NCBI RefSeq assembly: GCF_003570885.1
Contig: NZ_QXJC01000001.1
Coordinates: forward strand, 1,054,001 to 1,118,000
Reading direction: 5' to 3'
DNA length: 64,000 nt
From: Simplicispira hankyongi
GTDB taxonomy: Bacteria; Pseudomonadota; Gammaproteobacteria; Burkholderiales; Burkholderiaceae_C
Shown here: piece by piece, positions 53,942 through 61,582 of the stretch
Layout: the number at the start of each line of letters is the position of its first letter
Numbering within the stretch: the first letter of the stretch is position 1
Position numbers and translations under genes: made by a program
The notes under the pieces: model-generated
What the model was told of the DNA's origin: nothing
Database searches by the model: none
What the model saw: only the letters and a program-made list of their open reading frames with translations

Positions 53942-55507
53942 TCAGTGCCGCACAAGCGCGCCCACCCGCAGCCCGGCGAGCCACAGCACGCCGAAGTACA
54001 GCAGCGCTGCCGCCGCCATACAGGCAGCGAGCAGCGCCGCGCGTACGCCGTGCGCATCGCCCATGGCAATCCAGGAAAAGTGCGTGCTGAACCACGACAG
54101 CAGCGCCCCAAGCAGCAGGCTGGCCGCAAGCACCTGCGCACCCAGAAGCCGCCAGCCAGGTTCCGGCCGAAAGCTGCCGCGCCGCAGCAGACCCAGCAGC
54201 AGCCACCCCGCATTGACCAGTGCACCCAGACCAATCGACAGCGCCAGGCCCGCGTGCGCCATGCGCGGCACCAGCACCACATTGAGCAACTGGGTAATGA
54301 CCAACACGGCAATGCCGATCTTCACCGGTGTGCGCACGTCCTGGCTGGCGTAGTAGCCGGGCGCCAGCACCTTGATCGCCACCAGCCCCAGCAGGCCGGC
54401 GCCGTAGCCTGAGAGCGCCACGGCAATCTGCACCACGTCGTCGGCTTTCAGTGCGCCGTGGTGGAACAAGGTGGCGACCAGCGGGGTGGCAAAGGTGAGC
54501 AGTGCCACGGCGCTGGGCACGGCCAGCAGCACGACGATGCGCAGGCCCCAGTCGAGCATGGACGAATAGCGCGCCGTATCGCCCGCAGCGCGCGCGGCGG
54601 TGAGCTGCGGCGTCAGCACCACGCCCAGCGCCACGCCCAGCAGCGCGGTGGGAAACTCCATCAAGCGGTCGGCATAGAACAGCCAGGTGACGCTGCCCGG
54701 CGCCAGGTACGAGGCAATCTGCGTATTGATGAGCAGCGAAAGCTGTGCCACGCCAACACCCAGGAGAATGGGGGCCATCAATTGCAGCACCCGGCGCACG
54801 CCGGGGTCGCGCGCCGCGTCGCGCAGCTGCGCCCAGTGCATGCCAATGCGCGGCAGCAGATCGAGCCGCAGCAACGCCGGTATTTGCACGCCCAACTGCA
54901 ACGCCCCGCCCAGCACCACACCACCGGCCATCGCATAGATGGGCTCGATGCCCCAGCGGCGAAACAATGGTGCGCCGAACCAGGCGGCGCCGATCATGGC
55001 GATATTGAGCAGCACCGGCGAGACGGCCGGCACGGCAAAGTGCTTCCAGGTGTTCAGAATGCCGGCCGACAGCGCCACCAGCGACATGAAGCCGATGTAG
55101 GGAAACATCCAGCGCGTCATGACCACCGCAGCGGCGTACCCCTCGGGGCTCTGGCGCAGGCCGCTGGCCAGCGCCCACACCAGCAGCGGCGCCCCGAACA
55201 CACCGAGCATGCAGGTGACCAACAGCGCCCAGAACAGCACCGTGGCGACGCTGGCAATCAGCACACGGGTGGTCGCATCGCCCTGCTGCGCGCGCGTCGT
55301 CGCCAGCACCGGCACAAACGCCTGGCTGAAAGCGCCTTCGGCAAACAATCGCCGGAACAGGTTGGGGATGCGAAAGGCGACATTGAACGCGTCGGTCAGC
55401 GCATTGGCGCCGAAAATGGACGCCATGAGTAGGTCACGCACCAAGCCCGTGACGCGGGACGCCAGGGTGAGCAACGAAACGGTGGAGGCGGATTTGAGCA
55501 GAGACAC
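53942..55507 (-). CDS. murJ: Lipid II flippase MurJ (MviN)
   Basis: 521 residues from GTG 55507 ([30 protein letters not shown]), matching the family N-terminus and usual length; an ATG further upstream gives an extension of 31 residues. About 14 membrane segments; the early [23 protein letters not shown] is the family signature. It moves lipid II across the inner membrane for peptidoglycan. Divergent from rpsT. Confidence 0.93.
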   Translation of the reverse strand: MSLLKSASTVSLLTLASRVTGLVRDLLMASIFGANALTDAFNVAFRIPNLFRRLFAEGAFSQAFVPVLATTRAQQGDATTRVLIASVATVLFWALLVTCMLGVFGAPLLVWALASGLRQSPEGYAAAVVMTRWMFPYIGFMSLVALSAGILNTWKHFAVPAVSPVLLNIAMIGAAWFGAPLFRRWGIEPIYAMAGGVVLGGALQLGVQIPALLRLDLLPRIGMHWAQLRDAARDPGVRRVLQLMAPILLGVGVAQLSLLINTQIASYLAPGSVTWLFYADRLMEFPTALLGVALGVVLTPQLTAARAAGDTARYSSMLDWGLRIVVLLAVPSAVALLTFATPLVATLFHHGALKADDVVQIAVALSGYGAGLLGLVAIKVLAPGYYASQDVRTPVKIGIAVLVITQLLNVVLVPRMAHAGLALSIGLGALVNAGWLLLGLLRRGSFRPEPGWRLLGAQVLAASLLLGALLSWFSTHFSWIAMGDAHGVRAALLAACMAAAALLYFGVLWLAGLRVGALVRH

Positions 55508-55550
55508 AGGCTGCGAAGTGTATGCGCTGGCTCTGGCTGGAGCGTGGAAA

Positions 55551-55579
55551 CAGCTGGTAAAACGCCCGCAGGCTATAAT
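55551..55579 (+). promoter_or_regulatory. rpsT promoter with extended -10
   Basis: TATAAT at 55574-55579, preceded by GGC, is a perfect -10; the -35 (around 55551-55556) is weak. Transcription would start about 55586, giving a leader of roughly 39 nt for rpsT. It faces away from the murJ start. Confidence 0.7.
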
Positions 55580-55624
55580 GGCGGGCTTCGCTGGCAACAT
55601 CCTCAGACCCTAGGAATATTTACC

Positions 55625-55924
55625 ATGGCATCCACCAAGCCCAAGAAAAAGAACCCGCGCCTCGCGTCGGGCCGCAAACGCGTCCGTCAAGGCACCAAAC
55701 TCAACGCAGCCAACACCTCGCTGCGCTCCAAATACCGCACGGCGGTCAAGAACGTTGAAAAAGCCGTTCTCGCCGGCGACAAGGTCAAGGCCACCGAACT
55801 CTTCGGCAAGATGCAAGCTGTGGTCGACACCATTGCCGACAAGGGCATCTTCCACAAGAACAAGGCCGCTCGCGACAAGAGCCGCCTGTCCACCAAGGTG
55901 AAAGCCTTGGCACTCGCCGCCTGA
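55625..55924 (+). CDS. rpsT: 30S ribosomal protein S20
   Basis: 99 residues from ATG 55625 ([20 protein letters not shown]), very Lys/Arg-rich, with [17 protein letters not shown] and [17 protein letters not shown], the typical bS20 end. It binds 16S rRNA in the small subunit. Single-gene transcript with a strong promoter and a clear terminator. Confidence 0.96.
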   Translation: MASTKPKKKNPRLASGRKRVRQGTKLNAANTSLRSKYRTAVKNVEKAVLAGDKVKATELFGKMQAVVDTIADKGIFHKNKAARDKSRLSTKVKALALAA

Positions 55925-55994
55925 TCCACTTCAGGCAAACAGCCCGGGTGGCCCAGCCGCCCGCCGTTTGACACGGGTGCGCTGCCAGCAAAGC

Positions 55995-56022
55995 AAAAAA
56001 GCCGTCGCAAGACGGCTTTTTT
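55995..56022 (+). terminator. Intrinsic terminator after rpsT
   Basis: AAAAGCCGTC pairs with GACGGCTTTT around GCAA, followed by TT and preceded by an A-run, an excellent rho-independent terminator. The A-rich left side means it can also work in the reverse direction for DUF3579. Confidence 0.92.
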
Positions 56023-56047
56023 GTTGGGTGAAACCCAAGCGCGCGAC

Positions 56048-56206
56048 GCGCGCCTTTGCTGGCACCCTGCTGCTTTGGGGACAGACCTGACGCGGCGAGA
56101 GCCGTGGCAGCTCTGTCCTCGACATTTCAATGGTGCAGCGCGCCTTTGCTGGCACCCCGCTGCTTTGGGGGCAGGCCTGGCACAAGCCGTGGCAGCTCTG
56201 CCTTCT
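56048..56206. repeat. Two tandem copies of a roughly 70-bp sequence
   Basis: GCGCGCCTTTGCTGGCACCC, GCTGCTTTGGGG and GCCGTGGCAGCTCTG appear twice, starting at 56048 and 56138 (period about 85-90 bp with a small indel). The sequence lies between the rpsT terminator and the DUF3579 gene end; no coding role is visible. Confidence 0.75.
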
Positions 56207-56222
56207 GCCTCTCAAGGGATGC

Positions 56223-56549
56223 TCAACGCTTCTTCTCCACCGGCATATCCGGCAGCAAACACGCCTCTGCCACCTGCAACTCGTTGTCGCGCGCGAAGTG
56301 CATGACGAAATCCCAGGCCATGGGCTCGTAATCGCGCAGCTTCTCGTTCACCACCACGCATTTGATGCCATTGATGACCTTGGGAATACACCAGGGCGAA
56401 TAGCTCAAGTGGCTTCCAGGCTGTACGCCACCTGGCCGAAAACTGCTCATCACGCCAGCCAGGCGCTCGGCCCAATCGCTCGGACGGAAAGTCTTGCCAG
56501 CGGACGTGATGCCCTGGATGAAAACTTCTTTGGAGGACGGTATGGCCAT
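56223..56549 (-). CDS. DUF3579-family protein
   Basis: 108 residues. The full family pattern is present: FIQGITSAGKTFRPSDWAER, then LSYSPWCIPKVINGIKCVVV, EPMAWDFVMHFARDNELQV. The family is nearly restricted to beta-proteobacteria and lies next to argD/rpsT in many; function unknown. It is divergent from argD. Confidence 0.9.
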   Translation of the reverse strand: MAIPSSKEVFIQGITSAGKTFRPSDWAERLAGVMSSFRPGGVQPGSHLSYSPWCIPKVINGIKCVVVNEKLRDYEPMAWDFVMHFARDNELQVAEACLLPDMPVEKKR

Positions 56550-56779
56550 CGGCAGGAGAGTGGTTCAATCGGCAGCAAAATACTTGCTGCGCCGCAGCAG
56601 GAATTCTAACTCTTATATAAGAGCTGGCCTACCTTTTTCAGGCACGCGCTGGCCATCAGCCCAAAACATGGCATTACTGTGATGCGCAATCGTCAACAGG
56701 TCAGCGCCGCATCCGCCCTAGAATTGCCTCTCGATTTTGCGCGCCACCCTGGCGCCATGCCTGCCCTGGAGAACCCCGC
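56550..56779. promoter_or_regulatory. Divergent region DUF3579/argD with a 14-bp perfect palindrome
   Basis: CTCTTATATAAGAG (56610-56623) is a perfect palindrome and may be an operator or overlap a -10 box for either gene. The rest has no gene. An ARG-box-like repeat is not apparent. A possible ribosome site GGAG lies just before the argD ATG. Confidence 0.6.
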
Positions 56780-57976
56780 ATGACTGCATTGATTGAGGCT
56801 GCCTCACCCCACGTGATGAACACCTATGGCCGCGTGCCGATCGCGCTGGAGCGCGGCCAGGGCTGCCGCGTGTGGGACGTGAACGGTAAGGAATACCTCG
56901 ACGCCTTGGCCGGCATTGCCGTCAACACGCTGGGCCACAACCATCCGCAACTCGTGCCGGCGCTGTGCGACCAGATCGGCAAGCTGATCCACACCTCCAA
57001 CTATTACCACATCCCTGGCCAGGAGCAGCTGGCCGCCAAGCTGGTGCAGCTCTCGGGCATGAGCAAGGTGTTTTTCTGCAATTCAGGGCTGGAGGCCAAC
57101 GAGGCCGCGCTCAAGATTGCCCGCAAGTACGGGGTAGACCGAGGCATCGCCAAGCCGCAGATCGTCGTGTACGAGAAGGCCTTCCATGGCCGCTCGATTG
57201 CCACCATGTCGGCCACCGGCAACCCGAAGATCCACAGCGGCTTCGGCCCACTGGTCGAGGGCTTCATCCGCGTGCCAATCAACGATATCGCCGCCATCAA
57301 GGCCGCTACCGAAGGCAACCCGAATGTCGTCGCCGTGTTCTTCGAGACGATTCAGGGCGAAGGCGGCGTACACCCCATGCGCGTGGAATATCTGCAGCAG
57401 TTGCGCCAGTTGTGCGATGAGCGCGAGTGGCTGATGATGATCGACGAAGTGCAGTGCGGCATGGGCCGCACCGGCAAGTGGTTTGCCCACCAATGGGCCG
57501 GTATCGTGCCCGACGTGATGCCGCTGGCCAAAGGCCTGGGCTCGGGCGTGCCCATCGGCGCCGTGGTCACCGGCCCGAAGGCGGCCGACGTGCTGCAACC
57601 GGGCAACCATGGCACCACCTTTGGTGGCAACCCGCTGGCCATGCGCGCGGGCAACGAGACCATTCGCATCATGGAAGAAGACGGCCTGTTGGCCAACGCA
57701 GCCGGTGTGGGTGCCCACCTGATGGCTGCGCTGCAGCGCGAGCTGGGGAGCTTGCCGGGTGTGAAGGAGATTCGCGGCCAGGGCCTGATGATCGGCGTCG
57801 AGCTGGCCAAGCCCTGTGGCGCATTGGTAGCGCGCGCCGCCGAGGCCGGGCTGCTGATCAGCGTGACGGCGGAGAAGGTGATCCGCATCGTGCCAGCGCT
57901 TATCCTCACCCCCGACGAAGCCGACGAAATCGCCACCCGGCTTGCCCCGCTGGTGCAAGCCCTGCTGGCCGAATGA
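56780..57976 (+). CDS. argD: Acetylornithine/succinyldiaminopimelate aminotransferase ArgD
   Basis: 398 residues. Class III aminotransferase with FCNSGLEANEAALKIARK, KAFHGRSIATMSATG, LMMIDEVQCGMGRTG (PLP Asp) and PLAKGLGSGVPIG (PLP Lys). It acts in arginine synthesis. The stop overlaps an ATG (ATGA) upstream of argF, and the two form an operon. Confidence 0.94.
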   Translation: MTALIEAASPHVMNTYGRVPIALERGQGCRVWDVNGKEYLDALAGIAVNTLGHNHPQLVPALCDQIGKLIHTSNYYHIPGQEQLAAKLVQLSGMSKVFFCNSGLEANEAALKIARKYGVDRGIAKPQIVVYEKAFHGRSIATMSATGNPKIHSGFGPLVEGFIRVPINDIAAIKAATEGNPNVVAVFFETIQGEGGVHPMRVEYLQQLRQLCDEREWLMMIDEVQCGMGRTGKWFAHQWAGIVPDVMPLAKGLGSGVPIGAVVTGPKAADVLQPGNHGTTFGGNPLAMRAGNETIRIMEEDGLLANAAGVGAHLMAALQRELGSLPGVKEIRGQGLMIGVELAKPCGALVARAAEAGLLISVTAEKVIRIVPALILTPDEADEIATRLAPLVQALLAE

Positions 57977-57996
57977 AGCGCACTGCGCCTGATGCC

Positions 57997-58947
57997 ATGA
58001 AACACTATCTCCAATTCAACGACCTGGACGCCAACGAGTACGCGTACCTCTTCGAGCGCGCCGCGCTGATCAAGAAGAAATTCAAGTCCTACGAAAAACA
58101 CCACCCGCTGGTGGACCGCACGCTGGCCATGATTTTCGAAAAGGCCAGCACGCGCACCCGTGTGAGCTTCGAAGCCGGCATGTACCAGATGGGTGGCAGC
58201 GTCGTGCACCTGACCACCGGCGACAGCCAGCTCGGCCGCGCCGAGCCCATTGAGGACAGTGCCAAGGTCATCAGCCGCATGGTCGACCTGGTGATGATCC
58301 GCACCTTTGAGCAGACCAAGATCGAGCGCTTTGCCGAACATTCGCGTGTACCCGTCATCAACGGCCTGACCAACGAGTTTCACCCCTGCCAGATCCTGGC
58401 CGACATCTTCACCTTTCTTGAGCACCGCGGCACGAATTCGGAAGGCAAGCCCGACCTGGCTTGCCTGGCCGGCAAGACGGTGGCCTGGGTAGGCGACGGC
58501 AACAACATGGCCAACACCTGGCTGCAGGCCGCCGAGCTGCTGGGCTTCAAAGTCCATGTCAGCACTCCACGTGGCTATGAAGTCGATGAGAAATTGGCCG
58601 TTGGCGCAGGTGGAGCAAGCGCTGACAGCTATCAATTTTTTAGCAACCCATTGGATGCTTGCCGGGGCGTCGACTTGGTCACCACCGATGTCTGGACCAG
58701 CATGGGCTACGAGGCCGAGAACGAAACCCGCAGAAAAGCCTTTGCCGACTGGTGCGTGGACGAAGACATGATGGCCGCCGCCCGCCCCGACGCCCTGTTC
58801 ATGCACTGCCTGCCCGCCCACCGCGGCGAGGAAGTCACCGCCGAAGTCATAGACGGCCCCCAATCCGTCGTCTGGGACGAGGCAGAAAACAGGATGCACG
58901 TGCAGAAGGCACTCATGGAGTACCTTCTGCTCGGTCGGATTGCATGA
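57997..58947 (+). CDS. argF: Ornithine carbamoyltransferase ArgF
   Basis: 316 residues from ATG 57997 (MKHYLQFNDLDANEYAYLFE); ATG 57973, which overlaps the argD stop, would give 324. STRTR carbamoyl-phosphate site (KASTRTRVSFE), HPCQ motif (EFHPCQILAD), GDGNNMANTW and HCLP (FMHCLPAHRG) are all present. A low-similarity insert (AVGAGGASADSYQFFSNPLD, around codons 200-215) coincides with a dispersed-repeat-like piece of DNA. Confidence 0.94.
   Translation: MKHYLQFNDLDANEYAYLFERAALIKKKFKSYEKHHPLVDRTLAMIFEKASTRTRVSFEAGMYQMGGSVVHLTTGDSQLGRAEPIEDSAKVISRMVDLVMIRTFEQTKIERFAEHSRVPVINGLTNEFHPCQILADIFTFLEHRGTNSEGKPDLACLAGKTVAWVGDGNNMANTWLQAAELLGFKVHVSTPRGYEVDEKLAVGAGGASADSYQFFSNPLDACRGVDLVTTDVWTSMGYEAENETRRKAFADWCVDEDMMAAARPDALFMHCLPAHRGEEVTAEVIDGPQSVVWDEAENRMHVQKALMEYLLLGRIA
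58604..58645. repeat. AGCGCT-family fragment inside argF
   Basis: AGCAAGCGCTGACAGCTATC followed by AATTTTTTAGC reads, on the opposite strand, like the dispersed family (GATAGCTGTCAGCGCTTGCT). It lies wholly in frame within argF and codes for the odd residues ASADSYQFFS. Apparent insertion of the repeat into a coding region without loss of frame. Confidence 0.6.
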
Positions 58948-59070
58948 AATGCAAGCCGATGGCGCGCCAGCGCCAGCAGCCTGTTTCGGCGCAGGCTCCT
59001 ATCCGCGCAGCGGATGTGAAGCAGCCGCAGGCTGTGTGCCGACGCCCAAATCGCCCCGTCCGGAAATTAA

Positions 59071-59400
59071 TTGGAATCTGACCCCAATTCTTTGCACCCT
59101 TGCCTGAGCTGCGGTGCCTGCTGCGCTGGCTTTCGGGTGGACTTCGCCGTGCAGGAGCGCAGCGACCAGGGCGGCTGCGTGCCCGAGGGGCTGACGGTGG
59201 AGGTCACCAGCACCATCAGCCGCATGCGTGGCACCGACCACGCGCTGCCCCGCTGTGCTGCGCTGACAGGCGTGGTGGGAAAGCACGCCGCCTGCGGCAT
59301 TTACGAATGGCGGCCGTCGCCCTGCCGGGAATTTGCCGCCGGCTCCGAGGCCTGCGAGCGCGCGCGGCTGCGGCGCGGCCTGGCGCCCTATCCCTGGTGA
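59071..59400 (+). CDS. YkgJ-family cysteine-cluster protein
   Basis: 109 residues if TTG 59071 is used; TTG 59092 would begin MHPCLSCGACC and is equally plausible. The Cys cluster CLSCGACC, then PRCAAL and CGIYEWRPSPCREFAAGS, probably binds zinc or an iron-sulfur cluster, as annotated for the family. The start overlaps the TCTGACCCCAATT repeat. Role unknown. Confidence 0.75.
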   Translation: MESDPNSLHPCLSCGACCAGFRVDFAVQERSDQGGCVPEGLTVEVTSTISRMRGTDHALPRCAALTGVVGKHAACGIYEWRPSPCREFAAGSEACERARLRRGLAPYPW

Positions 59401-59429
59401 CCCGTGCGGGCGCCTGTGCCCGCGCCAGC

Positions 59430-60416
59430 TCAGTCGAGCGTCAGAATGGTGCAACCTGTGGTCTTGCGCGCTTCCAGATCGCGGTGCGCCTGTTGCACTT
59501 CACGCAGCGGGTAGCGCTGGTCGATGTGGATCTTGACCTGACCGCTTTCCACCACGGCAAACAGATCGTCGGCCATGGCCTGCGTGGCCTCGCGCGTGGC
59601 CATGTGCACGAACAGGGTCTGGCGCGTGACATACAGGCCGCCACGCGCGCCCAGCGACGCGGGCGCGAACGGCGGCACCGGGCCGGAGGCATTGCCGAAG
59701 CTTGCCATCAGGCCAAAGGGGCGCAGGCAGTCGAGCGACTTTTCCCAGGTGTCTTTGCCCACCGAGTCGTACACCACCTTGACGCCCTTGCCACCGGTGA
59801 TCTCTTTCACGCGCGCGGCGAAGTCCTCGGTGCGGTAGTTGATGGCGTGCGCCGCACCATTGGCAAGCGCCAGCTGGCACTTGGCGTCGGACCCGGCCGT
59901 GGCAATCAGCTCCAGACCGAGCGCACGGGCCCACTGGCAGGCAATCAGGCCAACCCCCCCCGCAGCGGCGTGGAACAGCACAGCGTCGCCACGGTGCAGG
60001 CCTTCGACCGGCAACGTCTTCTTGAGCAGGTACTGCGCCGTCATGCCCTTGAGCATCATCGCGGCACCGGTCTCGAAGCTGATCGCATCGGGCAGGCGAC
60101 AGACGCAGCGCGCCGGCATCACGCGCTCGGTGCTGTAGCTGCCCGGCGGGTTGCTGGCATAGGCGACGCGGTCGCCCACGCGCAGGTGCGCCACGCCCTC
60201 CCCCACGGCCTCAACAACACCTGAGGCTTCCATGCCCAGCGTGAGTGGCATGGCGCTGGGGTACAGACCGGTGCGCTGGTAGACGTCGATGAAGTTCAGG
60301 CCGATGGCGCGGTGGCTGATGCGCACTTCGCCCGGCCCAGGGTCGCCCACCTGAATGTCGACCAACTGCATTTCTTCCGGACCGCCGTTCTGGCGAATCT
60401 GTATGGCAAGGCTCAT
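59430..60416 (-). CDS. Quinone oxidoreductase (zeta-crystallin/QorA-like)
   Basis: 328 residues. MDR fold with RAIGLNFIDVYQRTGLYP, LGMEASGVVEAVGEG and the nucleotide site HAAAGGVGLIACQWARALG; no zinc-binding Cys set. NADPH-dependent quinone reductase of the QorA type. Divergent from the EamA gene; the 80-bp gap holds both starts. Confidence 0.9.
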   Translation of the reverse strand: MSLAIQIRQNGGPEEMQLVDIQVGDPGPGEVRISHRAIGLNFIDVYQRTGLYPSAMPLTLGMEASGVVEAVGEGVAHLRVGDRVAYASNPPGSYSTERVMPARCVCRLPDAISFETGAAMMLKGMTAQYLLKKTLPVEGLHRGDAVLFHAAAGGVGLIACQWARALGLELIATAGSDAKCQLALANGAAHAINYRTEDFAARVKEITGGKGVKVVYDSVGKDTWEKSLDCLRPFGLMASFGNASGPVPPFAPASLGARGGLYVTRQTLFVHMATREATQAMADDLFAVVESGQVKIHIDQRYPLREVQQAHRDLEARKTTGCTILTLD

Positions 60417-60496
60417 GGTATCTCCTGAAGGGTGCTCAAAACCCTTGATCGTGCCATGTTTGCACGCGCACTGCAGGCGGCCGCTACAGTGTCGGC

Positions 60497-61396
60497 ATGC
60501 AAGAAAAACTCAGCGCCCGCACCGCCATACTCCTGGGCCTTGCGCCGCTGCTGTGGGCAGGCAACGCCGTTGTGGGCCGCGTGGTGCACGACATGGTGCC
60601 GCCTCTGACCCTTAACTTTCTGCGCTGGCTGCTGGCCTTCATCATCCTGCTGCCGCTGGCACACGGTGTGCTGCGGCGTGGCAGCGGCCTTTGGCCGCAC
60701 TGGCGGCGCTACGCCTTGCTGGGCCTGCTGGGCATCGGGCTCTACAACGCGTTGCAATACCAGGCGCTGCAGACCTCCATGCCGATCAACGTCACCTTGG
60801 TGGGCTCCAGCATGCCGGTGTGGATGCTTGCCGTAGGGGCGCTGTTTTTTGGCGCGCGCGTTACATCACAGCAGTTGCTGGGTGCTGCGTTCTCGATGGC
60901 GGGCGTCCTCACGGTGCTCAGTCGAGGGCAGTGGAGTGAGTTGCTCGCGCTGCGGCTGGTACCGGGCGACTTGTACATGCTGCTGGCAACCATTGCCTGG
61001 GCGTTCTACAGCTGGCTGCTGGTGAAAACCAGCGAACCCACCCGATTGCGTGGCGACTGGGCGGCGTTCCTGATGGCGCAGTTGGTCTTCGGGCTGGGCT
61101 GGTCCGGCCTGCTGGCCGGCAGCGAGTGGGCCAGCGGCCGCACCGCCATCGATTGGGGCTGGCCGCTGGCGGCGGCGCTGGTCTTTATCGCGGTGGGCCC
61201 CGCTGTGGTGGCCTACCGCTGCTGGGGCATCGGGGTGCAACGCGCCGGACCGGCGGTAGCGGGTTTTTTTTCCAACCTCACACCGCTATTTGCCGCACTG
61301 CTCTCGGCCGCATTTCTCGGCCAGGCGCCCCATGCCTACCATGCCGCAGCCTTTGCGCTGATTGTGGGCGGCATCCTGGTGTCTTCGCGCCGCTGA
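60497..61396 (+). CDS. EamA/DMT family transporter
   Basis: 299 residues, ten hydrophobic segments. Two EamA repeats: GLAPLLWAGNAVVGRVVHDMVPPLTLNFLRW near the start and GPAVVAYRCWGIGVQRAGPA, then FFSNLTPLFAALLSAAFLGQ near the end. Inner-membrane exporter, substrate unknown. It ends 17 bp before element B. Confidence 0.86.
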   Translation: MQEKLSARTAILLGLAPLLWAGNAVVGRVVHDMVPPLTLNFLRWLLAFIILLPLAHGVLRRGSGLWPHWRRYALLGLLGIGLYNALQYQALQTSMPINVTLVGSSMPVWMLAVGALFFGARVTSQQLLGAAFSMAGVLTVLSRGQWSELLALRLVPGDLYMLLATIAWAFYSWLLVKTSEPTRLRGDWAAFLMAQLVFGLGWSGLLAGSEWASGRTAIDWGWPLAAALVFIAVGPAVVAYRCWGIGVQRAGPAVAGFFSNLTPLFAALLSAAFLGQAPHAYHAAAFALIVGGILVSSRR

Positions 61397-61413
61397 GCAC
61401 TGCTGAATTTTGC

Positions 61414-61582
61414 TTAAGGCGATGCTGAATAAGTCACCGCGATGACGCGCGCCGTGCATCGGGATGGGATGCCAGGCGCAAACCGCAGCCATAGCCGCAG
61501 CTATGGCGAGGATTTGCAACGCCGCAGACCGCCCGAGGCACGGATGCGGGGCGCGTGAGGGACTTGCTCAGCATTGCCTTAA
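61414..61582. repeat. 169-bp palindromic (MITE-like) element, copy B
   Basis: Outer arms at 61414-61435 (TTAAGGCGATGCTGAATAAG) and 61561-61582 are inverted repeats with three or four mismatches. The core (about 61469-61545) matches copy A closely: GGCGCAAACCGCAGCC, CGCAGCTATGGCGAGG, ATTTGCAACGCCGCAG. The TAA stop of the GGDEF-EAL gene (TTA at 61579-61581) lies in the right arm. The arms are about 60% identical to those of copy A but still pair. Confidence 0.8.

Noticed and set aside
51991-54090. 699-codon plus-strand ORF across the esterase and SirB1 genes
   Set aside because: Arg/His/Gln-rich shadow translation; both opposite genes have clear catalytic motifs.
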